Source: Nostoc sp. FACHB-152 (GTDB taxonomy: Bacteria > Cyanobacteriota > Cyanobacteriia > Cyanobacteriales > Nostocaceae). From it: a stretch of DNA of 64,000 nt. Shown in pieces: positions 42,400-51,864 of the stretch. The stretch lies in assembly GCF_014697475.1 (NCBI RefSeq), contig NZ_JACJRV010000001.1, positions 248,001 through 312,000 on the forward strand. The letters are read 5' to 3'. Position numbers and translations under genes: made by a program. Numbering within the stretch: position 1 is the first letter of the stretch; the number at the start of each line of letters is the position of its first letter. The notes under the pieces were generated by a model, which was not told the origin of the DNA, made no database searches, and worked only from the letters and a program-made list of their open reading frames with translations.

Positions 42400-44013
42400 A
42401 TGAACAGAGTTGAGCAAGCCCAGGAAAAATATAGCCTGTTAGACCAAATTCCTTTGGGAGCTTTTGTTTTACATCATGATCGCACTGTTTTATTTTGGAA
42501 TTGCTGTTTAGAAGAATGGACAAAAATTCTAAAAAACAAAATTTTAGGAACCTCGATTTACGAATATTTTCCGCATCTAAATCAACCACGCTACGCTAGT
42601 CGTTTAGAACAAATATTTGAGGGTGGGCCGCCAACAATCTTTTCTTCTCAATTGCACAAATATGTGATTCCTGTACCGCTACCGCAAGATAAATACCGTA
42701 TTCAGCATACCACAGTAACGGCTGTACCAGCGTTAGATGGAAATGGATTTTACGCGCTGTTTTCAATTCAAGATGTGACTGATTTAACATTCCGAGTTCA
42801 AGAATACAAGAATTTACGCGATCGCGCCTTGGCAGTAGCAGAAGAACGCCAAAAAGCCAAAGACGCAGCAGAAACAGCCAACCGGATTAAAGATGAATTT
42901 CTCGCTATAGTTTCTCATGAACTGCGATCGCCACTGAATCCTATTTTAGGTTGGACAAAATTATTGCGAAAACGCACCTTAAGTGAAGCCGTTAGTATTC
43001 AAGCCTTAGAAACTATTGAACGCAATGCAGAACTCCAAGTGCAATTAATTGATGACTTGTTAGATATATCACGCATCCTGCGGGGTAAATTATCACTTAA
43101 TTTAGAAAGCGTGAATTTGGCTGATACTATTGAAGCTGCCTTAGAAACAGTAAGATTAGCAGCCCAAGCCAAGTCAATTCAAATTAACCTGAATCTAGAT
43201 CACAAAATTGGAGAGGTAAAAGGTGATAGTGGTCGTTTGCAACAAGTTATTTGGAATCTATTAACTAACGCAGTCAAATTTACCCCATCTGGTGGTCAAG
43301 TTGCAGTCTACTTAAAACAGATTGATTCTCAAGTACAAATTCAAGTCCAAGATACAGGTAAGGGTATTAGTCCTGAGTTTTTACCTCATGTATTTGAGTC
43401 TTTCCGTCAAGCAGATAGTAGCATCACTCGGAGATCTGGTGGACTGGGACTGGGTTTAGCAATTGTCCGTCAGCTAGTCGAATTACATGGTGGTAGAGTT
43501 TGGGCAGAAAGCTTAGGAGAAGGACAAGGCGCGACATTTACAGTCTGTTTACCAGCACAACCACATCAAGATTTAACTAACAAAGACACAAAGCCTTATG
43601 ACAATTCCTATCTATCCTCAATAGTTGTGGCTCCCCTGGAAGGCCTACAATTATTAGTTGTAGATGATGATGTTGATACACGCGACTTTTTAGCCTTTTT
43701 TTTAGAACAGCAGGGCGCAATTGTCACAACAGCATCCTCAGCCCATGAAGCCCTCGCAGCTATAGCCCAGTCCCAGCCAGATTTGCTATTGAGTGATTTA
43801 GGAATGCCAGATGTTGATGGCTACGCATTGATCCGCAAAGTGCGATCGCTTTCAGCTGATCAAGGTGGACTAATTCCGGCGATCGCCCTCACTGCATACG
43901 CCGCAGAAACAACACAACAACAAGTCTTCGCTGCTGGTTTTCAACTGCATATTGCCAAACCAGTTGATCCTACAAAATTAGTAGCTGCAATTGCCGGACT
44001 TGTTCAAAGCTAA
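42400..44013 (+). CDS. Hybrid histidine kinase (PAS-HisKA-HATPase-REC)
   Basis: A 537-residue cytoplasmic kinase. Domains: PAS-like sensor (about 10-125; LDQIPLGAFVLHHDRTVLFW), a coiled coil, HisKA with H-box AIVSHELRSPLNPILGWTKL, HATPase with N-box VIWNLLTNAVKFTP, G1 VQDTGKGIS and G2 SGGLGLGLAIVRQLVELHGG, and a C-terminal receiver (about 415-535) with LLVVDDDVDTRDF, phosphoacceptor Asp in LLLSDLGMPDVDGY and Lys in HIAKPVDP. It follows the CheC-like gene in the same operon and may feed into the same CheY-like regulator or be regulated by it (inference). No membrane segment. Confidence 0.93.
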   Translation: MNRVEQAQEKYSLLDQIPLGAFVLHHDRTVLFWNCCLEEWTKILKNKILGTSIYEYFPHLNQPRYASRLEQIFEGGPPTIFSSQLHKYVIPVPLPQDKYRIQHTTVTAVPALDGNGFYALFSIQDVTDLTFRVQEYKNLRDRALAVAEERQKAKDAAETANRIKDEFLAIVSHELRSPLNPILGWTKLLRKRTLSEAVSIQALETIERNAELQVQLIDDLLDISRILRGKLSLNLESVNLADTIEAALETVRLAAQAKSIQINLNLDHKIGEVKGDSGRLQQVIWNLLTNAVKFTPSGGQVAVYLKQIDSQVQIQVQDTGKGISPEFLPHVFESFRQADSSITRRSGGLGLGLAIVRQLVELHGGRVWAESLGEGQGATFTVCLPAQPHQDLTNKDTKPYDNSYLSSIVVAPLEGLQLLVVDDDVDTRDFLAFFLEQQGAIVTTASSAHEALAAIAQSQPDLLLSDLGMPDVDGYALIRKVRSLSADQGGLIPAIALTAYAAETTQQQVFAAGFQLHIAKPVDPTKLVAAIAGLVQS

Positions 44014-44044
44014 TTTTTTACGATTCCTCATAACTAAGACTTTC

Positions 44045-44172
44045 TATCATGTCCGGCTCATCAGTTGTAGTTCAATACATTTGTGCAGAAACGACAAAAC
44101 TATCTCCCCTGCTCCCAAAGCACCCCTGTCCCCCCTGCGGCCTCAATGATAAGTCTTTAACCGGACACGATA
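44045..44172. repeat. Inverted-repeat element sharing its core with 4759-4875
   Basis: TATCATGTCCGG (44045-44056) is the near-perfect reverse complement of CCGGACACGATA (44161-44172). The right part, with AATGATAAGTCTTTAACCGG, is repeated in reverse at about 4793-4812. The interior is a C-rich tract (CCCCTGCTCCC..CCCCCCTGCGG). It is probably a non-autonomous repeat lying just after the hybrid kinase gene. Confidence 0.7.
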
Positions 44173-44232
44173 TTACCTCCTTCTTGCCAAAGCTGCATAG
44201 TATCGTTGCGTAAGCCCTGCTGATGTAAATAT

Positions 44233-44481
44233 AGAGACTTTTGGGTTTACTCAGGCTATAACGGTGATAAGTTTGCACTGGCTGTTTGGTTGATAAGTCA
44301 ATCTCATGTTGAAATTATGCGCTTTATGGATGAAGAGTTTGAAATTTTATCCAATTGTTGGTTCAAAGAAAGAACACTGGCTTGGTTTAACCACTACCAT
44401 CATCTGACTCAAGATTACGAACGTCTTCCTGAAACGAAATATGAGTTAATTCGTCTATTCATCCAAAGATTTACTTTATAA
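44233..44481 (+). pseudogene. IS5-family-like transposase C-terminal remnant
   Basis: An open frame of about 83 codons encoding SGYNGDKFALAVWLI, then NCWFKERTLAWFNHYHHLTQ and DYERLPETKYELIRLFIQRF. These match the C-terminal third of IS5/IS1031-type transposases, whose catalytic Glu lies in the (V/F)xERTxxWF region; here that Glu is present in KERTLAWF. The N-terminal two thirds are missing and a stop lies just upstream, so it is a dead fragment. No terminal inverted repeats were found. Confidence 0.75.
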
Positions 44482-45017
44482 ATGAAATTTAATACTATGG
44501 TTTATATTTATAGAAACTCCAGATTTGTCAATTTTGTCAGGGTTTGCGCTCCATTAAGTTAGTTGATAGCTTTGATTATTTCTTTACAGATCATGTGATC
44601 CAACTTTATGGACAGCATCGTGAAATACACGTAGATAGCCGAAATCTAGTGAAAATGGTTAAATAACCATTGGGTTTCGCGGCACTCCTTTATGGTCTAA
44701 CCATCCTTGTATCCTAAAAACAGGGTGAATGTTCCTTCTGCTGCATCTATGTTATATCAAATTTAAAGTGTTCCACCATACAATATGTTTTATTTGTAGT
44801 CATACTTCAAAAACCTGTAATTCTTTTGCCATATAAATTTTGGTAGTTTTTGAAGCATTTTTTCTTAAGCTTTGGGCAAACAAAATTTAGGACAAGCTTC
44901 TACAAACATATTGCAACTTGTTATAGATTTTAGTGTGCTTGCCCTTGAGGTTTGCATAATTCTTGACTCATTTTGATTTTTCAAACAACCTCTGAAATAT
45001 TTTTTGAAAGCAAACAT
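44482..45017. other. Gene-free region before the exopolysaccharide locus
   Basis: About 535 bases following the transposase remnant. It contains a small unassigned open frame (about 44513-44666), a palindrome ATGGTTAAATAACCAT (44655-44670), and an A+T-rich stretch that probably holds the promoter of the tyrosine kinase gene. No recognised gene. Confidence 0.55.
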
Positions 45018-47156
45018 ATGGAAATAAATAAATATCGCCAACTAGAGCAAATAAATCAAAATTATCAATATTACGAAACTGGAGAAGGCGGATTAAATTT
45101 AATTGATGTTAAAGATAAGATTATCCGACAGATTCATATAGTCGCCGGAACAACTATTGTTATGTCTTCTTTAGCTTTTTTTAGTGCGGTAAACCGCGCC
45201 CCTACCTATAAAACTAGTTTTGAAATATTTTCCGAACCAGTCACTATTGAAACAAAAGTTACTTCTCCTGATTCACAATCAGGATCAACCACACAAGAAA
45301 TTACAGCAGTTGGGTTAGATGAAGTACAACTAAAAAACTTAAAAAGTCCTGAGATAATTATGCCTGTTGTTCTAGATTTGAAATCTAAACATCCAAATAT
45401 TAATTATGATTCAATTGTTAACACACTCGGCTTAAAAACCAACACAGAAAAAAACGTTTTAGAAGTTTCTTATCAACATGGGGAAAGCAACCAAGTTAAA
45501 GATGTTTCACAAGCATTAGCAAAAGCTTATTTGAAATATAGTTTGAAAAGAAGGCAATCTGGACTGAATCGAGGATTAGAATTTTTAGAAGAGCAAATTC
45601 CAAGAATACAGACTCAAGTTAATATACTTAATCAGCAATTACAACAATTAAGAAAAAAATACAATTTTATTGATCCTCAAGTTCAAGGCTCTCAAATATC
45701 TGAAAGGATAGATAGTTTACTTGTTAAGCAAGTAGAATACAAATCACAATTAGAGAAAACTCAAAGATTAGCTACTCTTGCTAAAAAAGAACTCAGTGAT
45801 AAGTCTACTGCATCAACTACAACCACGCTATTTGGTACTTCCAGATACAATGCACTCTTGGAAGATTTACAAAAAATAGATAGTGAAATTGCTAGAAAAT
45901 CAGCTGTTTATACAGAGCAAAGTATTGAGTTGCAAACTTTACAAGAACAAAGACGAGCTATAGTTGCTTTAATAGATTTAGAAATCCCTACTATTCAACA
46001 AAAAATTGATAATCAGATTAAATTAGAGCAAAAACAGATACAAGATAATAGTAAAGAAATAGCGGAAATGCAACGCACTCTCCAAGAATGGTTAGAGGTC
46101 ACAAGGGAATATGAAAGTATTGATCGACGAATGAAAATCACAGCACAACCACTGAATGAACTTTTAGTGAAAAGAGAAGTTCTCCGATTGGAATCTGCCC
46201 AAAGAGAAGCTCCTTGGAAATTACTTACGCTGCCTGGAGACCCTACAACTGATGCTGCTAGTGTCGCCAACTATGTGGTGTTGGGTGCGTTTTTAGGTTT
46301 ATTAATTGGGATAGGTACAGCATTGCTATTTGAGCAATATAAAAATCTAGTTTACAATCCTAATCAAATTCAAAAAATTATTACTCAACCAATTTTAGGT
46401 ATTATTCCCTTTATTCGCTCTTACAGGAAAAAGTTTTATTTATATAAGCCGAATAATTTAATTAAGCAATCAACTTCAGAAGCAGAACAGTCCAAAAATA
46501 TAAATCATAACAGAAACCATGCTTTCAAGAATCTGCTATCTCCGTCTATCGAAGCTTATGTTTCTTTAGGCTCTAACTTAGGTTTATTTAAAGAAAATAA
46601 AAATATTCGTTCTTTGATTATCACATCTGCGGTATCTGGCGAAGGAAAATCTACTGTGGCAATTAATTTAGCTAAAGCAATAGCTACACTAGGATCGAGG
46701 GTTTTAATCGTTGATGCGGATCTGCGTAATCCAAAGAATTTAACTAGTTATATGTCATTAAATCCAACCAAAGGTTTAAGCGATATTTTATTATCAGATA
46801 CTTTAAATGTCAAAAGCGTTATTCAACAATCATTTGTAGAGGAAAATTTATTTATTCTATCATCTATCAACTCAGGTAGTGATCTTGATACTAGTAAACT
46901 ATTAGCTTCCTCAAAAATGCGAGAGTTGATGGAAGAATTAGAATATAGCTTTGATGTTGTTATCTATGATGTTGCTTCGATTATTGATTATGTTGATGTA
47001 AGTTTATTAGCTAATAATACTGATGGAGTAGTTTTGGTAACTGGTTTAGGAAAATTAAAAGCTTCAAAACTGGAAGAAGCAGCTTCTCAGGTTATGATGT
47101 CTAAAATACCTATTTTGGGTGTAGTGATTAATAAGTTAACTTCCTCTTCACCGTGA
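45018..47156 (+). CDS. Wzc-like polysaccharide co-polymerase / BY-kinase-type ATPase
   Basis: A 712-residue inner membrane protein. The N-terminal Wzz domain has two membrane helices (about 42-60, IHIVAGTTIVMSSLAFFSAV; about 415-435, VVLGAFLGLLIGIGTALLFE) around a long periplasmic coiled coil. The C-terminal cytoplasmic ATPase has Walker A TSAVSGEGKST and Walker A' VLIVDADLRNP. Walker B is unusual: VVIYDVAS where most BY-kinases have IIDTPP, and the C-terminus (LTSSSP) has no tyrosine cluster, so autophosphorylation may be absent or altered. Controls chain length or export of polysaccharide. The ATG at 45018 is chosen over the TTG at 44973. First gene of the locus; the acyltransferase follows after 296 bases. 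Confidence 0.9.
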   Translation: MEINKYRQLEQINQNYQYYETGEGGLNLIDVKDKIIRQIHIVAGTTIVMSSLAFFSAVNRAPTYKTSFEIFSEPVTIETKVTSPDSQSGSTTQEITAVGLDEVQLKNLKSPEIIMPVVLDLKSKHPNINYDSIVNTLGLKTNTEKNVLEVSYQHGESNQVKDVSQALAKAYLKYSLKRRQSGLNRGLEFLEEQIPRIQTQVNILNQQLQQLRKKYNFIDPQVQGSQISERIDSLLVKQVEYKSQLEKTQRLATLAKKELSDKSTASTTTTLFGTSRYNALLEDLQKIDSEIARKSAVYTEQSIELQTLQEQRRAIVALIDLEIPTIQQKIDNQIKLEQKQIQDNSKEIAEMQRTLQEWLEVTREYESIDRRMKITAQPLNELLVKREVLRLESAQREAPWKLLTLPGDPTTDAASVANYVVLGAFLGLLIGIGTALLFEQYKNLVYNPNQIQKIITQPILGIIPFIRSYRKKFYLYKPNNLIKQSTSEAEQSKNINHNRNHAFKNLLSPSIEAYVSLGSNLGLFKENKNIRSLIITSAVSGEGKSTVAINLAKAIATLGSRVLIVDADLRNPKNLTSYMSLNPTKGLSDILLSDTLNVKSVIQQSFVEENLFILSSINSGSDLDTSKLLASSKMRELMEELEYSFDVVIYDVASIIDYVDVSLLANNTDGVVLVTGLGKLKASKLEEAASQVMMSKIPILGVVINKLTSSSP

Positions 47157-47452
47157 ACCATCATTAAAGTTCAATGTTAAGAAATACCTCTCAATTCACG
47201 CATTTCATAACACTTATGTAACTAGAATTTTATCCAAACAACAAATGTTTTGGTTTAATACTTTGCTAGCAGCGTTTTTTCGCTGCTAGTTGGGTGTTAA
47301 TATCTGACACTTATACTCTAAAAGGCTAAACATCCTTCTTTGTTATTTAATTTATTAAAAAATTATAAATATTTGTAAAACATTTATAATTCAGTATTAA
47401 GAATTTGGTGCAAAATTTATTGTATACAAAGTAAGTAGAAGAATTTACAAGT
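47157..47452. other. Intergenic region with hairpin
   Basis: About 300 A+T-rich bases. CTAGCAGCG-TTTTTT-CGCTGCTAG (47266-47289) is a perfect 9-pair hairpin with a T6 loop, 110 bases after the BY-kinase gene. It may be a weak terminator, but the T-run is in the loop. No gene. Confidence 0.55.
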
Positions 47453-48589
47453 ATGTCATTGCCACAGAAACAGAGTGAAATAAAGCGATCGCAACCATCT
47501 TCTAAACGAAAGCAAAGATTATTAGGAATCGATTTATGTCGTGGCATTGCAGCCTACGCAGTTGTTCAAGTGCATTCAGGAGATGAAACATGGGGTTCTG
47601 TTGAGCCATCTGCTTTTTTATTCAGATCACTCTTCTATTTCGCAGTTCCTTTTTTTCTGGCAGGTTCTTTTTTATTTTCCACTCGTAAAGCGAGTGATAG
47701 TACATCTTGGAGTTTCTGGAAGTCCAAGATTGAGCGCATACTAATTCCTTATTTAATCTGGAGCATTCTCTACTTAATAATTCGCTCTGCCTTTTTTACA
47801 CTCACTCACGAGTCTGCTAGAATCCAGTCGCTATTTCAAGATCCTTTATCTCTTGTATTCTTTGGAGGTGCCTCCTATCAACTTTATTTCTTACCCTTAT
47901 TATTTACTGGTACCTTCCTAATTTTGCTGGCCCACTATCTGGAAAAACGCAAAATCGGCATCAAAGGATTAATAATACTAGCTGTTTCAAGTATATTTAT
48001 TGGTCAAATATTAGCTATTTATGGTAATAATTTCAAACTAGGCCCAAATGTGGCATTTGTAAGCCTTGTTGAACTAATTGCACCTGATGCTAATCAAAAC
48101 AATCTAATTCGTTTGATTCTTGTACAAATTTCCTGGCTGATCTGGTGTTTACCTTATGTAATTCTATCGATGATACTAAATCGATGGTTGAATAAAGCAG
48201 ATAGGCTAAATCTATTTAATGCATTTACATCGATTATATTTTTAGGGTTATTTTTAATTATCGATGTGTTTAGAAATTACATTCCCTCATTTAGTAGTAT
48301 TCTCCTTGCTTATTTATTTTTGCTAACAGGAATATCAATTTCTAAGTATCTAAAAGATAACAAGTTTATTGAGAATGTGGGAGCCTGTTCTTTTGGAATT
48401 TACCTCATTCATCCTATTGTGATGAATCTAGTCAAGCCATTTGTACATAAGTTGCTTCCCACATCCTTGGTACAAGTGTCAATCCCTTCCATGCTAGCAT
48501 TCTGTATTCCTACCTTCTTTATCAGCTGGGCATTAGTTTCGCTTATTAAGCGAGAAAAGAGAATTTCTCTATATTTATTTGGAGAATAA
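47453..48589 (+). CDS. Acyltransferase family 3 (membrane O-acyltransferase)
   Basis: A 378-residue integral membrane protein with about ten helices, of the family that transfers acetyl or other acyl groups to sugars. Seen: N-terminal GIDLCRGIAAYAVVQVHSGD with the Arg and conserved His, SLFYFAVPFFLAGSFLFS, KIERILIPYLIWSILYL with the conserved Arg and Pro, and a C-terminal CSFGIYLIHPIVMNL. It probably decorates the exopolysaccharide made by the neighbouring genes. It is followed by a hairpin terminator at 48627-48661. Confidence 0.92.
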   Translation: MSLPQKQSEIKRSQPSSKRKQRLLGIDLCRGIAAYAVVQVHSGDETWGSVEPSAFLFRSLFYFAVPFFLAGSFLFSTRKASDSTSWSFWKSKIERILIPYLIWSILYLIIRSAFFTLTHESARIQSLFQDPLSLVFFGGASYQLYFLPLLFTGTFLILLAHYLEKRKIGIKGLIILAVSSIFIGQILAIYGNNFKLGPNVAFVSLVELIAPDANQNNLIRLILVQISWLIWCLPYVILSMILNRWLNKADRLNLFNAFTSIIFLGLFLIIDVFRNYIPSFSSILLAYLFLLTGISISKYLKDNKFIENVGACSFGIYLIHPIVMNLVKPFVHKLLPTSLVQVSIPSMLAFCIPTFFISWALVSLIKREKRISLYLFGE

Positions 48590-48626
48590 AGCTCAACATT
48601 TTTTATTCTTAAAGCTCGGTAAATCT

Positions 48627-48661
48627 AAATGTAGGACTTTGCAAAAGAAAGTCCTACATTT
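48627..48661. terminator. Hairpin between convergent acyltransferase and Wzy-like genes
   Basis: AAATGTAGGACTTT (48627-48640) pairs perfectly with AAAGTCCTACATTT (48648-48661), giving a 14-pair stem with a 7-base loop. It is 37 bases after the acyltransferase stop codon and can act on both strands. The stem ends in TTT but lacks a long T-run. Confidence 0.6.
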
Positions 48662-48807
48662 AATTACATCCACTTACTAAAGATGTTTGTGTCTGCGTCC
48701 TATTTACTAATCAAATCTTAACCTTCGCCTCTGAATTGGATCTGGCATACTTCCCAGATTTAAATTTTGAGCCTTTACGCACTAAGTTTTGTACAGGTGG
48801 ATAAAAT

Positions 48808-50160
48808 TTATCTGATATTTCTCTCTTTTAGATGTCGTTCTTGCCAGGGTATCCCTAAAATAAGAGCAGTTGAAATCATGTAACCAGGCTCTTCCATCTG
48901 TGTAAAAATCCAACCTATAACAAATACACTCAGCAAAGTAGTTTTTAGACCGTCGTCCAAACAGAAATTTTGCCAAACTAAATAACCAAGATATATATAT
49001 GCCGCTAATCCCAGTAATCCTAAATCTCCCCAGATTCCTACCCATCCAAAGATGGGACTGAATAAGCTAGAACCACTTGTTAACCAGAATCCAGCTACAA
49101 AATCCATAGATTGCTGCCCAATAGAAGTAGAAGTAGATCCCAGAGGGCCTAGAAGAGATGCATAATCTCTAAGAAACCATGCTCCTAGACGGCTGACGGT
49201 ATGCCCAGGCCCAAGCCCAAATAACCAATTTAAAGGCGACTGATAATTATCTAAAATTAAATGAAATGAGTACAATTTGGCGTACCAAGCTAAACCATCT
49301 GAGCCATATAGCTCAGGTCTTGCCCAAGCAGTATACGATTTAAATGCAGGTAGGTTTTCTACACACCACATACCTGTAAACACAATAGTTGTTAAACCAA
49401 TTACCAGTTTTAAGGTTTTACCAATATCTTTTGAATTTACTAGGATTAGAAGCACCCAGGCAACTCCGTAGGTAAGAACAAGTTGCTTAGAATCAGAGAA
49501 TAAAATATGCCAAAGTGCTGCAACTGCTGCAAAAATACGCATCGGCAAAGGTGCCTTCTTCTCTGTAGTAAACAGAAAGATTGTAATCATCAGCGATATT
49601 GTGGCTGAAACATAATTACCTGCTCCCGATACAAAAAATACTCCACCGCATCCATCCGTTCCATTCAGTCCTCCTGCAAAAAGACGACCTGAATCAATCA
49701 GAGGCTTCTGCACAACAGCTAGTAAGAAGTTAATCAGCGCAGACCAATAAAGAAAATTTTTAATTCTCTTGAATGATTCAGTAGATATGGAAATACAACT
49801 CATTGCCAGCAGAAACATGAAAGGTTCGCCAAGCATCATGAAACTTACGATCGCATTGATCAAACCAGCATGATTCCAAAACGCGCTAGCAATAGTTACT
49901 CCAAACAGTACCAATAAACCCGTTAACAAGGATAGACAGAGAGAAATTTGTTTTGGGTTCCTGGTACGGGTTGTGCTTAAGGCAATGGCACATACCAAAG
50001 GAATAATGGCAAAGTGCAGCAAATTGAGCAAAGAAAAACGAATTGTTGTGGCGGCAATGCGCGAGTAGAAAACGCTAGAGAAGGCCAAGATAATTAAGGT
50101 TGTATTGCTAATCCGCCTTGTTTTTGTATTTTCGCCAATAGATATTGCTTGCAAGTTCAT
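48808..50160 (-). CDS. Wzy-like polysaccharide polymerase / O-antigen ligase-family membrane protein
   Basis: A 450-residue polytopic membrane protein with about 11-12 helices and a large extracytoplasmic loop (about 265-345; GSDGLAWYAKLYSFHLIL, NWLFGLGPGHTVSRLGAW), the layout of Wzy polymerases and WaaL-like ligases. Direct proof of the class is weak because these proteins diverge strongly; the context of a Wzc-like partner and many glycosyltransferases supports Wzy. The start ATG 50160 (MNLQAISIG) is preferred over a TTG at 50217. It is the most downstream minus-strand gene of the locus, 391 bases after the GT4 gene, so it may have its own promoter. Confidence 0.8.
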   Translation of the reverse strand: MNLQAISIGENTKTRRISNTTLIILAFSSVFYSRIAATTIRFSLLNLLHFAIIPLVCAIALSTTRTRNPKQISLCLSLLTGLLVLFGVTIASAFWNHAGLINAIVSFMMLGEPFMFLLAMSCISISTESFKRIKNFLYWSALINFLLAVVQKPLIDSGRLFAGGLNGTDGCGGVFFVSGAGNYVSATISLMITIFLFTTEKKAPLPMRIFAAVAALWHILFSDSKQLVLTYGVAWVLLILVNSKDIGKTLKLVIGLTTIVFTGMWCVENLPAFKSYTAWARPELYGSDGLAWYAKLYSFHLILDNYQSPLNWLFGLGPGHTVSRLGAWFLRDYASLLGPLGSTSTSIGQQSMDFVAGFWLTSGSSLFSPIFGWVGIWGDLGLLGLAAYIYLGYLVWQNFCLDDGLKTTLLSVFVIGWIFTQMEEPGYMISTALILGIPWQERHLKERNIR

Positions 50161-50551
50161 AAAGTAGAGACTAGATCGGTTGGGAAATTGCAGATCAAGA
50201 AGATATGACTTAGGCAAATTCCAAAAAATTTGGGCGGAGCATCGCTCCGCCCAGCAGTAATTGAAATCATAGTAAAGACATATGACAGTCTGGATGTTCT
50301 ATTTGCTGAATTTGATACTGAGACAGTAACTTACTCTTAATTTTACAAATATCTAAACTATTTAATAGGCTAAATTTTTCAATCTTAGCCAAACCCACAT
50401 AGCAAATCTGGTTTTGTAAACTTCATATTAAAAATCAATAATACTTTGGATAAACGACTAGACTTTAGTGCTTTCGCCCTGAAGGGCGCGCCTCGACGGC
50501 ATTTTATTCTTGGCAAGTGCCTGACAACCTTCATCATATCCACTCTCTTAA
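50161..50551. other. Gene-free region with two GC-rich hairpins
   Basis: About 390 bases between same-strand genes. TGGGCGGAGC-3-GCTCCGCCCA (50231-50253) is a perfect 10-pair hairpin and CGCCCTGAAGGGCG (50475-50488) a second palindrome, both of the type scattered through Nostocales genomes. The first may end the glycosyltransferase transcript. No gene. Confidence 0.6.
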
Positions 50552-51787
50552 TTAATGAGCAGTTTTGTTAGTAATGCTTTGGTAGATATAAGATAATTCT
50601 TCTCCTTTTGCTGCCCAGCTATAGTATTGCTGAACCCGTTGCTGTCCAGCCTTGCCCATCTGTACTCGCAGGTCTTGATTCTGTGCGAGTTGCACCATCG
50701 CTTGTGCCATTGTAGCGATCGCTTGCTCTGGAGAGTGTGCTGGAATCTTAAAACCTGTTTCCTCTGTTACCTGCTGGGCAGGGCCACCCAAGTCTAGACA
50801 AATAATTGGTCTGCCTGCTGCCATTGCCTCCAAACAAACCCCTGCGCCGGAGTCGTGGAGACTAGGATGTACCAGAACCGACGATTGTCCTAATTTAGAT
50901 AACACCTGATCCCGTTCCAATAATCCCCAAAACTTGACTTGGTGAGCAATATTTAGCTCTTTTGCCAGTGATGCCAACCTTTGAGCCTCAGACCCATCGC
51001 CTACGACCCAGTATTCAGCATCTTGTAAATTGGCTTGTGCAAACGCCCGCAACCCCAGATGAAAACCTTTCCAATGCAATAGACGGGCAATACTAATAAA
51101 TCTAACAGGAGATGTGCTTGGTGTTGGACAATGCGCCAGTTGATCAATCTCTTGTTGGGATAAAGCGATCGCTGACGAAATTTTGACATGGGGTGCGCCC
51201 ATAGCCTGAACTCGTAGGGCAGTATCTTCAGTTGCGGCAAAAGCGATCGTGCTACGTCTCGCCGTCATACGGGTAAACGGATCAACCTCACCGATTCCAC
51301 GGGCTAGTAAACGCAGGGTTTCATAGATCCGGTTTTTTAAACTGAAGTCTTTCCAGAAAGCAGGAGGGGTTGTTTCTCCGCCCCCCACTGCTCCCCAAAT
51401 AAAGGGAATGGGAAGTAACGTCAAAAAGCTAGGGCTAGAATACTTGACAAAAGTGACGTGGTGAGCAATGTCAAAACCAATTTCCCGGTGGAGTTGTTTT
51501 GCCACAAAATAAGCTTGTATCTGCCACAGATAGTAGTGAATTTGCATTGCGCCTGACTGCCCCCAACGCAAACTGTCTTTCCAGAAAGGTAAAGTAAAAT
51601 AGACAAAATGGAGGTTGGAAATTGGGTTTTTCGCAAGTTCTGCTTCGATTGCCTCCCGGCTCTCATCAGGGCGAGTGAGCACCCAAACTTTATGATGTTT
51701 GGCAACTTCACAGGCCACATTCCATCCAACCCCGCGCTCAGAGCCTTTGCCTGGTTCACAAGAGTAAGTAGATAGTAAAACTTTCAT
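50552..51787 (-). CDS. Glycosyltransferase family 4 (locus GT a)
   Basis: A 411-residue GT-B glycosyltransferase. Seen: N-terminal STYSCEPGKGSERGVGWNVA, a mid-domain HHVTFVKYSSPSFL and IPFIWGAVGGGETTPPAFW, then the GT4 donor half RFISIARLLHWKGFHLGLRA, YWVVGDGSEAQRLASLA, VLVHPSLHDSGAGVCLEAMA and the acidic motif in HDSGAGVCLE. The GxGSE(R/A)GVGW N-terminus is shared with a group of cyanobacterial exopolysaccharide glycosyltransferases. Sugar specificity unknown. Separated by 77 bases from the next GT4 gene upstream. Confidence 0.92.
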   Translation of the reverse strand: MKVLLSTYSCEPGKGSERGVGWNVACEVAKHHKVWVLTRPDESREAIEAELAKNPISNLHFVYFTLPFWKDSLRWGQSGAMQIHYYLWQIQAYFVAKQLHREIGFDIAHHVTFVKYSSPSFLTLLPIPFIWGAVGGGETTPPAFWKDFSLKNRIYETLRLLARGIGEVDPFTRMTARRSTIAFAATEDTALRVQAMGAPHVKISSAIALSQQEIDQLAHCPTPSTSPVRFISIARLLHWKGFHLGLRAFAQANLQDAEYWVVGDGSEAQRLASLAKELNIAHQVKFWGLLERDQVLSKLGQSSVLVHPSLHDSGAGVCLEAMAAGRPIICLDLGGPAQQVTEETGFKIPAHSPEQAIATMAQAMVQLAQNQDLRVQMGKAGQQRVQQYYSWAAKGEELSYIYQSITNKTAH

Positions 51788-51864
51788 GGGTCTAATATCT
51801 CCAAATGATAGATACCTGTTTGCCCAAATATCAGAAGTTATATAATTTCTTGCATAAATTAAAA

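Noticed and set aside
44513-44666. Small open frame with TDHVIQLYGQHREIHVDSR
   Set aside because: No start codon at a ribosome site and no recognisable family; it may be decayed mobile DNA near the transposase remnant.
47266-47289. Hairpin after the BY-kinase gene as a clear terminator
   Set aside because: The T-run is in the loop, not after the stem; it was listed only as a structure.
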